In this document: in pieces, positions 1 to 9,870 of the stretch
How the letters are laid out: every line of letters begins with the position of its first letter
Numbering within the stretch: position 1 is the first letter of the stretch
NCBI RefSeq assembly: GCF_004792685.1
Contig: NZ_SRXT01000002.1
Span: 1 to 64,000, forward strand
Source: Sphingomonas gei
GTDB taxonomy: Bacteria > Pseudomonadota > Alphaproteobacteria > Sphingomonadales > Sphingomonadaceae
Direction of reading: 5' to 3'
Length of the DNA: 64,000 bases
Notes under the pieces: generated by a model
What the model was told of the DNA's origin: nothing
The model's database searches: none
Seen by the model: the letters and a program-made list of their open reading frames with translations, nothing else
Translations under genes and position numbers: made by a program

Positions 1-93
1 GAACCACCCGATCCCATCCCGAACTCGGCCGTGAAACCAGACAGCGCCGATGGTACTATCGCTCAAGCGATGGAAGAGTAGGTCGCCGCCAGG
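1..93 (+). rRNA. rrf: 5S ribosomal RNA, 3' part
   Basis: The first bases carry the conserved 5S core (GAACCACCCGATCCCATCCC, then the CGAACTCGGCCGTGAAAC segment) and the segment closes near 93 with the usual GTAGGTCGCCGCCAGGC end. The 5' part lies before the window, so this is the tail of an rRNA operon. The initiator tRNA-Met follows about 100 bp later, a common arrangement at the end of alphaproteobacterial rrn operons. The exact 3' end could be a few bases off. Confidence 0.93.
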
Positions 94-195
94 CATTGCA
101 GCCCGTGCAGCCGCGCTAAACCAAGTTCTTCATGAAAAACCCATTCACAACGTCAGAAAGTGCGCCCACCGGCGCGTCACTGGCAACCCAAGTGC

Positions 196-272
<77 letters not shown>

Positions 273-273
273 C

Positions 274-305
274 AAAGCCCGCAGGCAAAAGCCCGCGGGC
301 TTTTT
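274..305 (+). terminator. Rho-independent terminator of the rRNA operon
   Basis: AAAGCCCGC (274-282) pairs with GCGGGCTTT (295-303), followed by a short T run. It sits directly after the tRNA-fMet CCA end and closes the rRNA/tRNA transcript. Confidence 0.85.
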
Positions 306-406
306 GCTTGTCCGCCAACCCAGGTCGTGGCGGAAACCCGAGGATCGCGAAAGCTGCGACAAGGGATCACCGCGCTCTTCGCAGCGACGATGGTCGATCG
401 AGCGTG

Positions 407-2242
407 TCACAAGGCACTCGCTTGCTCCGGCGATCGAGACCGGCCTGCGGCATCGTCATATACTCGCCAGAGGTCGGCATAGATGCCCCGCCGAGCGAGC
501 AACTGCGCGTGGTGGCCGAGTTCGACGATCGCGCCGTCGCGGATCACGGCGATGCGGTCCGCATCGCGGATCGTGGCGAGGCGGTGGGCGATGATCATTG
601 ACGTGCGGCCGTGGCAAAGCCGGCGTAGCGCCGCCTGAATTCGCCGCTCGGTGCTGATGTCGACCGCCGACGTGGCTTCGTCGAGAACGAGGATGACCGG
701 GTCGGCAAGATAGGCTCGGACGAAGCAGACGAGCTGACGCTGGCCCTGGCTGAGATTGGCGCCGAGCGGCCCGACTGCAGTCAGATAGCCATGCGGCAAG
801 GCGCGCAATACTTCGTCGGCATCCAGCGCGCGTGCCGCGTCGATCAGTTCGGCGTCGCTCGCGCCCGGCCTGGCGAGGCGGAGATTGTCGAGCACAGTGC
901 CGCCGAACAGGACATTGTCCTGCAGTACGACACCGACCTGCTTGCGCAGGCTCGCTTCGGAGACGTTGCGGATGTCGTGTCCGTCAACCAGCACCGCGCC
1001 GCTGTCGACGTCGTAGAAGCGAGTCAGCAACTGGACGAGCGTGCTCTTGCCGTGGCCGGTGGGGCCGACGATCGCGAGCATCTCGCCGGGCGCGACGCGC
1101 AGGTCGAGGTCGCGGATCACTGGACGGGCCGGGTGATAGCCGAAGCCGATATTGCGGAAGTGGATCTCGCCGCGCAGACGGGGCAATTCGATCGCGGCGG
1201 GGAGCTCGCGGATTTCGGGCTCGGTATCGAGCAGCAGGAAGATGCGCTGGGCGCAGGCCGAGCCATTGGCGAAGCGTTCGAACAGGTCGCCGAATTCCTG
1301 GAGCGGCCCGAGAAACAGGAAGACGTAGAACAGGCTCTGGGTGAGTTCGCCGAGAGTGAGCGTGCCGAGCGCGATGCCGCGGCCGCCGATGACGAGGGTG
1401 AGCGCCAGCCCGGCGGTGGTGAGCAGCCCGGTGAACGGCGCGAACCAGCCCGAACGCGCGCTGCCGGCGATCAGCGACGTGTTGAAGTCGCGGAGCAGGC
1501 CGCGATAGCGCGCGAGATTCTCCGCCTCGCGCCCGACCTGCTTGATCAGCCGCACGCCGGCGACGGTCTCGACGAGGTGCGCAGTGAAGCGGCTGCGATT
1601 CTCGGCGACGCGGCCCCAGCTGCGCTGCGCCAGCCGCTTGAACGCGATCGTGGCGAGCAGCAATACCGGCACCACGAGAGCGAGCCCGAACAGCAGGACG
1701 GGGGCGATAGCCCACAGCAATGCCGCCGCGAGCACCAGCCGCAGAACCGCCGAGAGGAGTTGCGGCGGGCATTGGATGAGCATCGGCTCGAGCGTGTCGA
1801 CATCGCGATCGGCGCGCGAGATGATCCGGCCCGCCTTGGTACGATCGAAATAGCCGACGCTGAGCGACTGGACATGCGCGAAGACGCGGCTGCGGATCGT
1901 ATTGAGCAATTCGGTCGCGGCGCTGCCGGCGAAATATTGCGATAGGCCGCCGAGCGCGAAGCGCAGCGCCCAGGTCCCTGCGAGACCGGCGCAGGCGATG
2001 GCGACCAGACCGGCGTCGAACGGCTGGAGGGCGCGATCGATGACCAGCCCGATTAGCAGCGGGCGCGCGAAGATCGCGAGGACCTGCACCAGTTCGATCG
2101 CGATCACCGCTGCGACCAGCCGGCGCACCGGGTGAAGCAAGGGCAGGAGCCGGCGGACCATGCCGCGGTCGAGCGCCTTGTTGGCGAGCTTCTCCTCCAG
2201 CTCGAGATCGGAAAGCGGGCGATCGCCCGCGAGCACGTTCAT
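407..2242 (-). CDS. ABC exporter half-transporter, catalytically competent subunit
   Basis: A 611-residue half transporter: an N-terminal six-helix exporter domain followed by an ATPase domain. The Walker A is GPTGHGKS, Walker B LVLDEATSAVD has the catalytic Glu, and the H-loop is IIAHRL. Its signature is LSQGQ instead of LSGGQ. The start at 2242 was chosen because the ATG overlaps the stop of the upstream gene as ATGA; longer readings run into that gene. Together with the partner at 2239-4038 it should form a heterodimeric inner-membrane exporter of lipid, drug or peptide type. The substrate cannot be read from sequence. Confidence 0.9.
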   Translation of the reverse strand: MNVLAGDRPLSDLELEEKLANKALDRGMVRRLLPLLHPVRRLVAAVIAIELVQVLAIFARPLLIGLVIDRALQPFDAGLVAIACAGLAGTWALRFALGGLSQYFAGSAATELLNTIRSRVFAHVQSLSVGYFDRTKAGRIISRADRDVDTLEPMLIQCPPQLLSAVLRLVLAAALLWAIAPVLLFGLALVVPVLLLATIAFKRLAQRSWGRVAENRSRFTAHLVETVAGVRLIKQVGREAENLARYRGLLRDFNTSLIAGSARSGWFAPFTGLLTTAGLALTLVIGGRGIALGTLTLGELTQSLFYVFLFLGPLQEFGDLFERFANGSACAQRIFLLLDTEPEIRELPAAIELPRLRGEIHFRNIGFGYHPARPVIRDLDLRVAPGEMLAIVGPTGHGKSTLVQLLTRFYDVDSGAVLVDGHDIRNVSEASLRKQVGVVLQDNVLFGGTVLDNLRLARPGASDAELIDAARALDADEVLRALPHGYLTAVGPLGANLSQGQRQLVCFVRAYLADPVILVLDEATSAVDISTERRIQAALRRLCHGRTSMIIAHRLATIRDADRIAVIRDGAIVELGHHAQLLARRGIYADLWRVYDDAAGRSRSPEQASAL

Positions 2243-4038
2243 AGCCCCATCAGCGCGCGATAGGCGGGGCTGGCAGCGATCAGTTCGGCATGCGTCCCCT
2301 GCGCAGCGATTCCGCCATCTGCGAGCATCACCACCCGGTCCGCGGCGAGGATCGTCGGCAGGCGGCTCGATACGATCAGCATCGTCACCGGGCGCGCCGC
2401 GGTGTCGCGGCGGCCGCGAATATTGTCGATCGCGCGGCGCTCGGTAGCGGCGTCGAGCGCGCTGGTCGCATCGTCGAGAATCAGCAGATCGGCATCCGCG
2501 AGCAAGGCGCGGGCGAGGCAGAGGCGCTGGCGCTGGCCGCCGGAAAGCGTGATGCCACGATCGCCGACTTTGGTTTCGAGCCCGTCGGGCAGCCGTTCGA
2601 GCAGTTCGCCGGCCGCGGCCTGCTTGAGCGCGGCTTCGAGTTCGGCGTCGCTGGCATGCGGGGCCGTCACGCGCAAATTGGCGGCGAGCGTGTCCGAGAA
2701 CAGGAAGCATTCCTGCGGCAGTACATGGATGCGGCGGCGCAATTCGCGCAGGTCGAGGTCGCGCACGTCGTGCCAGCCGGCAGTGTCGGAACCGATTTGC
2801 ACCGGGCCTGCCGCTGTCTCGATCAGGCGTGGAAGCAGGGCGGTGAGGATGCTCTTGCCCGCGCCGGTGGCACCGACCAACGCGACGATCTCACCTGGTG
2901 CGATGTGGAGCGACAGGTCACGCAGCACCGCGGCGCCGTCTCCAAGCGGGGCGACCGCGACACCGTCGAGGCGGCAACCCAGCGGGCCGGCGGGGAGTGG
3001 CTGCTTGCCGGAGACGATTTCGGGCGCGGCATCGAGCACTTCCCAGATCCGTGCTGCCGAGGCGCGCGCATCGGCGACGATCTGGAGCAAGGCGGCGATG
3101 CCCTCGATCCGCAGCACCAGGGTGTTGACGACGAGCAGCGCGCCGACCAGCGCGCCGAGATCGAGCCGCCCATGGCCGACCAGCCACGCGCCATAGCCGA
3201 GTACCCAGGCATGGCCGATCGCGATCACGGCCTGGGGGAGCGGCACGCTGCGCGCGGCATGCGCGATCGCCCTGCGGGTTTCGCGCCGGAAGGTGGCGAG
3301 ATGCGCGTCGAAGCGGGCGATCCGTGCGCCCTGCAGCCCGAAGGCTTTGATCACGCGGACGCCGTGCACGCCTTCGGACAGGTCCTGCGTAACGGCGTCA
3401 TAGGCGGCGCCGATCTTGCGATCGAGCAGCACCAGCGCGTCGGCCTGCGCCGCGAGCATCGCGATCCCAACCAGCATCAGCGCAAGCGGCACCACGCCGA
3501 GCCACTGCGAATACCAGCACAGCAGCGACACCGAAATCAGCACCACCACGCCGGTCTCGAACATCTGCCGCCAGAAGTTGATCAGCGCGTCGCGCACCTT
3601 GTCGGCGTCGCGAGTCATTCGCGTCACCATCTCGCCGACACCGTGGCGCCAGTGATAGGTGAGATCGAGCCGCTGGACTTGGATCATGATCCGCTCGCGC
3701 AAATGGGTGAGCAGTTCCTGGCCGATCCAGAGCGACATCAGCCCGGCGCCGTACTGGACGATTGCGCGTGCCGCCGACAGGCCAAGCAGCAATACGACCC
3801 AGAACCAGGCGCGCCCGTAGTCGAGCCCCGCAGGGCCGGCGACGATGAGCTTGCCAATGCCCGCCTCGTGCACCGCGCGCCCAACCAGCCCCTGCTGCGC
3901 GATCAGCGCGAGGTTGACCCCGAACAGCATCATCGCGGTCAGCGCGAAGCGGATCGGCATGCGGCGATAGATCGCCAGGCAGCGCAGCAAGGGCGCGCCG
4001 GAGGCGACCGTCTCCGGCGCGCTGGTCGTCATCAGCAT
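2239..4038 (-). CDS. ABC exporter half-transporter, degenerate-site subunit
   Basis: A 599-residue half transporter, first gene of a two-gene operon. Six predicted membrane helices precede an ATPase domain with Walker A GATGAGKS and signature LSGGQ. Walker B reads LLILDDATSALD, so Asp replaces the catalytic Glu, and the H-loop position reads VSSRL, so Ser replaces His. These are the marks of the non-hydrolysing half of asymmetric exporters such as the TM287/288 type. The ATGCTGATG at 4038 is the likely start; the open frame continues upstream only through a palindromic repeat, so the longer reading is rejected. Confidence 0.9.
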   Translation of the reverse strand: MLMTTSAPETVASGAPLLRCLAIYRRMPIRFALTAMMLFGVNLALIAQQGLVGRAVHEAGIGKLIVAGPAGLDYGRAWFWVVLLLGLSAARAIVQYGAGLMSLWIGQELLTHLRERIMIQVQRLDLTYHWRHGVGEMVTRMTRDADKVRDALINFWRQMFETGVVVLISVSLLCWYSQWLGVVPLALMLVGIAMLAAQADALVLLDRKIGAAYDAVTQDLSEGVHGVRVIKAFGLQGARIARFDAHLATFRRETRRAIAHAARSVPLPQAVIAIGHAWVLGYGAWLVGHGRLDLGALVGALLVVNTLVLRIEGIAALLQIVADARASAARIWEVLDAAPEIVSGKQPLPAGPLGCRLDGVAVAPLGDGAAVLRDLSLHIAPGEIVALVGATGAGKSILTALLPRLIETAAGPVQIGSDTAGWHDVRDLDLRELRRRIHVLPQECFLFSDTLAANLRVTAPHASDAELEAALKQAAAGELLERLPDGLETKVGDRGITLSGGQRQRLCLARALLADADLLILDDATSALDAATERRAIDNIRGRRDTAARPVTMLIVSSRLPTILAADRVVMLADGGIAAQGTHAELIAASPAYRALMGL

Positions 4039-4077
4039 ATCGGTCGCTTTGCCTTGAGGGTTAGGGTCCGTACCCAA

Positions 4078-4243
4078 GTCATCCCGGAATTCGATTTTCT
4101 TCAAATCTGTGATTTGACAAGAAAATCGAGCTGTCCGGGGATCCACCGCGCGGCAAGCCTCCAGCGGAGAGGTGGATCCCGGAATGAAGGCTTTCCAGCA
4201 GAAAATCTGCGGTTTTCCGGGGAAGCCTAACATCCGGGATGAC
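4078..4243. repeat. Intergenic inverted-repeat element (MITE/REP-like)
   Basis: The outer ends are perfect 10-bp inverted repeats, GTCATCCCGG (4078-4087) and CCGGGATGAC (4234-4243). A second pair, GGGGATCCACC (4137-4147) and GGTGGATCCC (4171-4180), lies inside. The outer ends and the GGGATCCA core recur in the shorter repeat at 23922-24000, which suggests one family. No open frame is supported within it. Confidence 0.7.
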
Positions 4244-4267
4244 AAAACGGCTTATTGAGTCCCGACG

Positions 4268-5311
4268 CTAGACCGCGATGCGGCTGGTCTGCGCGGCGTC
4301 GAGCGGGCGGGCATCGGCCCATTGCCGCACGTCGAAGCTGGTCGGGATGAACTTCCAGCGATGGAGGAAGTCGGTGAAGTCCTGCAGCGCATTCAGCGAT
4401 TGCTCGGCAAGATCGGTGCGCAGCCGGGTCTGGGCGTCGTCGCCATAGGCGACCGACACCCAGTACTCGCTCGCATTGGTCTCGCGCGCCAGATAGCGGC
4501 GCACTTCGCTCGGATGGTCCTGCGCCCAGGCCTCGGCGCGCAGCACCTGCTCGACGATCGTCACTGCCGCGTCGAAATGATTGTCGAGCAGATGGCCGTC
4601 GACCGCGAGCGTGCGCGGGGTGCCGTTATTGGCGCGGATCAGCGGCTCGGGATGCGCGCCGGTGTCGATCACCGTGGTCAGCCCGAACTGGTGGGCGACC
4701 TGCGCGCCGTGCGCGCCCTTGAGGAAGATCGCGTCGACTTCGCCGCGCAGCAAAGCGACGACTTCTTGGTTGTTGTTGCGCCCGCGTCGCCCCGCAAGCG
4801 TTCCCGCGACATTCGCGGCGGGTTCGTCGCTGTAGTGGCTCTCGATATCCTGATCGACCAATTCGACATCGCCGACGCTGAGCCCTTCTAGGCTGAGCGC
4901 GTTCTCGAGCCCGCGCAAAGCCTGGGCACGAGTGAAGTCGATCTCGACATGCTTCCAATTGGGCAGGCCGAAGCGACGGCCCTTGAGGTCGCGGACACTC
5001 TCGATCCCCGATTCGGGGCTGGCGAGGATCAATTGGCTCTCGTCGGCCCAGGACAGGCCGAGCAATCGGGTGTCGCGGCCTAGCGCGCGAGCGCTGATCG
5101 CCGGGATGTTGCCGCCGTGGCGAACCGAATTGCGCACCTTATGGCTGAAATGCGATTCACGCGTCGCGAAGTCGTTCGATTCGAGGATCGATTCGACGCG
5201 GGTGCCCTGCACCTTGAATGCGTCCTCCAGCCAGCCTTGCTGAATCGCGATCCCGAGCCCGGTCGGAACCGGGCAGCGGGTATACCAGAGCGTGTCGAGC
5301 GAATTTGCCAT
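4268..5311 (-). CDS. DszB-family desulfinase paralogue A
   Basis: 347 residues related to 2'-hydroxybiphenyl-2-sulfinate desulfinase (DszB), a family with the periplasmic-binding-protein fold that splits aryl sulfinates into the arene/phenol and sulfite. The three DszB active-site residues (Cys27, His60, Arg70 in the Rhodococcus enzyme) appear as Cys13 in TRCPVP, His54, and Arg64 before GG. The His-Arg spacing of ten is identical. There is no signal peptide, which argues against the 'ABC substrate-binding protein' label this fold often gets. It is the last gene of the operon 8514-4268, 14 bp after the DszA-like monooxygenase. The true substrate is unknown. Confidence 0.8.
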   Translation of the reverse strand: MANSLDTLWYTRCPVPTGLGIAIQQGWLEDAFKVQGTRVESILESNDFATRESHFSHKVRNSVRHGGNIPAISARALGRDTRLLGLSWADESQLILASPESGIESVRDLKGRRFGLPNWKHVEIDFTRAQALRGLENALSLEGLSVGDVELVDQDIESHYSDEPAANVAGTLAGRRGRNNNQEVVALLRGEVDAIFLKGAHGAQVAHQFGLTTVIDTGAHPEPLIRANNGTPRTLAVDGHLLDNHFDAAVTIVEQVLRAEAWAQDHPSEVRRYLARETNASEYWVSVAYGDDAQTRLRTDLAEQSLNALQDFTDFLHRWKFIPTSFDVRQWADARPLDAAQTSRIAV

Positions 5312-5325
5312 GGGGATTCCTTACG

Positions 5326-6672
5326 TCAGGCGGCGGAAAGGAGGTCGGCGGGCGCGGCTCTGCCGATCGCAGGGCGCGGCAGCGCGAGGTGCTCGCGCAA
5401 CGTCGTGCCTTCGTATTCGGTGCGGAACAGCCCGCGGCCCTGGAGCTCGGGGACGACCAAGTCGACGAACTCGTCGAGCGAGCTCGGCAGCAGCGGCGGA
5501 ATCAGGTTGAACCCATCGGCGGCGTCGCGTTCGAACCAGTCCTGGACCTGGTCGGCGATGTCGATCGGGGTGCCGATCACCACGCGGTGCCCGCGCACGG
5601 CGTTGAAGCGCAGGAAGAGCTGGCGGATCGTCAAATTCTCGCGGCGAGCGAGCGCAGTGAGCTGGCGCCAGCGGCCCTTGCCGTTCTCGGGCTCGGGCAG
5701 ATCGGGCAGGGGCCCGTCGAGCGGATAGCCGCTGACGTCCTGCCCCATCAGATTGAGGTCGCCCGAGAAGTCGACCGCTGCTTCGAGCGCGCCGAACTTG
5801 TCCTGCGCCTCCTGCTTGCTGCTGCCGATCGCGAAGGACAGGCCGGGCATCACCTTGAGCGTGTCCGGATCGCGGCCATAGCGCGCCATCCGCCGCTTCA
5901 CATCGGCATAGAAGCTCTGGGCGTCTTCGATGAACTGCGCCGCGGCATAGATCATCTCGGCATATTTGGCGGCGAATTCGCGGCCGACTTCCGAATTGCC
6001 CGCCTGCGCAAAGACGGGGTGTCCCTGGATCGGGCGAGCGACGTCGAGGACGCTGTTCAGATGGAAATAGCGGCCGTCGTGGTGGACCGGGTGGACGTCG
6101 TTGGGATCGAGATAGAGCCCGCTCTCGCGATCGGCATGATCGAACGCGTCGTCCTCCCAGCTGTCCCACAAAGCGCGCGCCACATCGACGAACTCGGCGG
6201 CGCGCTGGTAGCGCTCGGCATGGCTCGGCGGCTGATCGATCCCGAAGCTGCTCGCCGCGCCGTCGGCGAGCGACGAGACGATGTTCCAGCCGATCCGCCC
6301 GCCGCTGATATGATCGAGCGAGGCGAAGCGCCGCGCGAGCGAATAGGGGTGATCGAAATTGGTGTTCACCGTCGCCACGATCCCGATCCGCTCGGTGACC
6401 GCGGCGAGCGCGGCCGAAAGCGTCAGTGGCTCGAAATCGAGAAAGGCGTGGCGCCGCTCGATCCCCTTGGTGCTGCCGCCCGCCTGGCCGACGAAATCGG
6501 CGAAGAAGGCAACGTCGAACTTGCCGCGCTCGGCGGTCTTGGCCAGTTCGGCCCAATAATGGAAGTCGGGCCTTCCGCTATTGGCCGCGCCGGGCTGGCG
6601 CCACGCACCAGGATGGTGGCCGTGGCGGGTCAGGAAAACCCCGAGGGCGAGCTGGCGGCGTTTGGTGGTCAC
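5326..6672 (-). CDS. DszA/NtaA/SnaA-family FMNH2-dependent monooxygenase
   Basis: 448 residues, close to the length of DszA (about 453). This bacterial-luciferase-fold family uses reduced FMN supplied by a separate reductase to oxidise sulfones, aminopolycarboxylates and similar substrates. Family marks include HPGAWR near the N-terminus, AERGKFDVAFFADF, SGGRIGWNIVSSL, and a C-terminal FRTEYEGTTLREHL that is nearly the DszA ending. GTG at 6672 is chosen because GGGAGA precedes it by nine bases and the family N-terminus begins there; the longer open frame is spurious. Set between two desulfinase genes, it plausibly makes the sulfinate that they cleave. Confidence 0.85.
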   Translation of the reverse strand: MTTKRRQLALGVFLTRHGHHPGAWRQPGAANSGRPDFHYWAELAKTAERGKFDVAFFADFVGQAGGSTKGIERRHAFLDFEPLTLSAALAAVTERIGIVATVNTNFDHPYSLARRFASLDHISGGRIGWNIVSSLADGAASSFGIDQPPSHAERYQRAAEFVDVARALWDSWEDDAFDHADRESGLYLDPNDVHPVHHDGRYFHLNSVLDVARPIQGHPVFAQAGNSEVGREFAAKYAEMIYAAAQFIEDAQSFYADVKRRMARYGRDPDTLKVMPGLSFAIGSSKQEAQDKFGALEAAVDFSGDLNLMGQDVSGYPLDGPLPDLPEPENGKGRWRQLTALARRENLTIRQLFLRFNAVRGHRVVIGTPIDIADQVQDWFERDAADGFNLIPPLLPSSLDEFVDLVVPELQGRGLFRTEYEGTTLREHLALPRPAIGRAAPADLLSAA

Positions 6673-6688
6673 GATCAAATTCTCCCGA

Positions 6689-7429
6689 TCACTCGGCCGC
6701 GACGGCGGTGGCATACTGGATCGTGCCGTCGTCGGAGACGCTGGCATCGGGGGGGACGAGCTTGCCCATCTTCCATTGCTGCTCGAGCACGCCGGGGCCG
6801 AAGGGCTGCGAACCGCCGAGCGCCTGGCTAAGGATCTGGAACTGCGCACCTTCCTCTAGCAGCACGATGTTGTTCACCAGATCGCGCAGACCCTTCCAGC
6901 TCCACACCGTCGCGCCGCCATTGGCCTCGACGATGCCGGGGACTTCGCGGTCGGCCCCGATCGAATCGAGGATGAAATCGACTTCGGGCTGGCGGCGGTT
7001 GATGTAGACCGGCAGCTCGCTGGTGAAGCGGAAGCGGCGATTGGGGACGTAGAGCAGAGGCAGTTTGGCGTGCGCCTGCGAATAGGCGCCGAGATGCGGG
7101 GTATGGACGTGGCTTACTGCCTGAACGCCCTCATGCGTGCGGAACAATTTGGCGTAGCGCGCGGCGCCGCCTGGCTTGTTGTGCCAATAGCTGTTCCCGT
7201 CGAAATCGATCACCGCGGTCTGCGGCGCGTCGGGATCGTCGGCCCACAGCCCGAGATAGTTGAAGGTGATGATCTTGTCTTCGCCGGGGATGCGGACGGC
7301 GATGAACAGGGTCCCGCTCGCCGAGATGGTGCGCGTCTCGCGCAGCAGCCGGAAGGCGCGCCGCGCGTCCTGCTCCTGCTCGACGATGAAGGCGATGGTT
7401 TCGGGCGAAAGACCGGATTGCGCGGACAT
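6689..7429 (-). CDS. Class II aldolase/adducin-family protein
   Basis: 246 residues of the class II aldolase/adducin fold (fuculose-phosphate aldolase relatives, usually Zn-dependent and cytosolic). Visible family marks are SASGTLFIAVRI, a metal-ligand type HVHTPH near residue 107, and EANGGATVW for the distal part. It is second in the operon, between desulfinase B and the DszA-like oxygenase, with 14-16 bp gaps. In a desulfurisation operon it could cleave or rearrange the carbon skeleton left after oxidation; that role is inference. The substrate and even aldolase activity are unproven. Confidence 0.78.
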   Translation of the reverse strand: MSAQSGLSPETIAFIVEQEQDARRAFRLLRETRTISASGTLFIAVRIPGEDKIITFNYLGLWADDPDAPQTAVIDFDGNSYWHNKPGGAARYAKLFRTHEGVQAVSHVHTPHLGAYSQAHAKLPLLYVPNRRFRFTSELPVYINRRQPEVDFILDSIGADREVPGIVEANGGATVWSWKGLRDLVNNIVLLEEGAQFQILSQALGGSQPFGPGVLEQQWKMGKLVPPDASVSDDGTIQYATAVAAE

Positions 7430-7443
7430 GATGGAATCTCCTC

Positions 7444-8514
7444 TCAGGCGGCTTCGGAAATGGCGTGCTGCGCGGCGAGCGCGCGGGCGGCTTCGAGCGG
7501 TTGCGGGTCGATCCAGTCGGCCAGCGCGAAATCACTGTCGAGAAAGCCGTGGGTGAACAGGAACTTCTTCTGCTGCTCGAACAGGCTGAGGCGCTCGGCA
7601 TCGAGCGTGGGGTGCAGCCCCTGATGGAGGTGGCGATAGGCCTGATCGACTGCCGCTGGGCTGCCCTCGGTTTCGAATTCGAGGATTGCGCCCAGCTTGC
7701 CTGGCTCGGCCTTGACCCAATCGGCGGCGCGCAGCGTCACTGCGAGGAAGCGGACCAGCACGTCGCAATGTTCGTCGAGCAGATGCTGGTGGACGGTGAT
7801 CGGGCGCGGCGTGCCGTTGTTCACGCGGAAGCGGCGATCGGGCAGCGCATCGAGATCGACCGCGACCGTCAGCCCGGCGTCGCGCGCGCCGTCGAGCGCT
7901 GAGGCGCCCTTGACGTAGATCGCGTCGACATGGCCGGAGACCAGCGCCTCGATCGGCCAGAGCCGGTTGAGCCCAGACCGGCGCGGCGCGAGGTCGCGCC
8001 CGGCGCCGCCGATGTTGCGCAGCCGATCGGGCACCTCGACCAGATCGACATCGTCGAGGGTGAAGCCCGCGAAGGCGAGCGCGCCCTTATAGCCGGCGAG
8101 CGACATGCCGCGCGCGATGCTGGTGCCGCGGACATGGCTGGGAATATGGTTGTGCGACCAGCCGGGGAGCGCGAGCCGGCGGCCTTTGAGATCGGCGGCG
8201 CTGGCGATGCCGGTGTCCGGCCGGGTGAGGATCAGCTGGCTCTCCTCGATCCAGGTGAGGCCGATCAATTTAGTCGGTTCGCCCTGCGCGCGCGCGGCGA
8301 TCGAGAGCATGTTGCCCCCCTCGCGGATCAGCGTCGGCAGGCGATGGTCATAATGGTGCCGGGCGAGCTCCGAGCCCGATTCCTGCAACGTGCGCAGCGC
8401 GATGCCATCGGCAGCGAATTCCTCGGTAAGCCAGCCGAGCTTCCAGGCGATGCCGGTCGCGGTCGGGACCGGACAGCGGGTGAACCACAATTCGTCGAGC
8501 GTTGGTGTCGCCAT
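7444..8514 (-). CDS. DszB-family desulfinase paralogue B
   Basis: 356 residues, similar to the paralogues at 4268-5311 and 9871-10923. The catalytic set is present: Cys14 in TRCPVP, His54 followed by Tyr, and Arg64 in REGG, again with the ten-residue His-Arg spacing of DszB. No signal peptide is seen, so a cytosolic enzyme is expected and not a binding protein. It heads the four-gene operon desulfinase B / aldolase / monooxygenase / desulfinase A. A Shine-Dalgarno-like GGAG/AAGG lies just before the ATG, and a sigma-54 promoter ends 35 bp upstream. Confidence 0.8.
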   Translation of the reverse strand: MATPTLDELWFTRCPVPTATGIAWKLGWLTEEFAADGIALRTLQESGSELARHHYDHRLPTLIREGGNMLSIAARAQGEPTKLIGLTWIEESQLILTRPDTGIASAADLKGRRLALPGWSHNHIPSHVRGTSIARGMSLAGYKGALAFAGFTLDDVDLVEVPDRLRNIGGAGRDLAPRRSGLNRLWPIEALVSGHVDAIYVKGASALDGARDAGLTVAVDLDALPDRRFRVNNGTPRPITVHQHLLDEHCDVLVRFLAVTLRAADWVKAEPGKLGAILEFETEGSPAAVDQAYRHLHQGLHPTLDAERLSLFEQQKKFLFTHGFLDSDFALADWIDPQPLEAARALAAQHAISEAA

Positions 8515-8548
8515 TGCCTTGCTCCCGGGATGTTGCCCGAAACAAGGA

Positions 8549-8563
8549 GCAAAGAGCGTGCCA
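8549..8563 (-). promoter_or_regulatory. Sigma-54 (-24/-12) promoter of the desulfinase B operon
   Basis: Read on the minus strand the sequence is TGGCACG-CTCT-TTGC followed by T, an exact match to the RpoN consensus TGGCACR-N4-TTGCW. The expected start point lies near 8537, leaving a leader of roughly 25 nt before the ATG at 8514. Confidence 0.85.
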
Positions 8564-8659
8564 AGGCGGGTCTGGAGAGGGATCGCGTCCGACGCGGTCC
8601 GTGACGGCTCGGCATTGCGTGATATTGATCAGCCGGAATGCTGCGTTTTCACCGGGAGG

Positions 8660-9784
<1,125 letters not shown>

Positions 9785-9870
9785 AGATCCCTCCAGATCC
9801 GTTGCCGCCATGGTACCAGTAAATATCCCACTGGATAAGTAGGAAATACGTGGCGAGCCCTAGCTGAGCT

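Noticed and set aside
2290..4230. A 646-codon open frame opposite the exporter genes, with similar long antisense frames across the window
   Set aside because: These are shadows caused by high GC and codon bias. They lack family motifs and ribosome-binding sites, and the opposite strand carries recognisable proteins.
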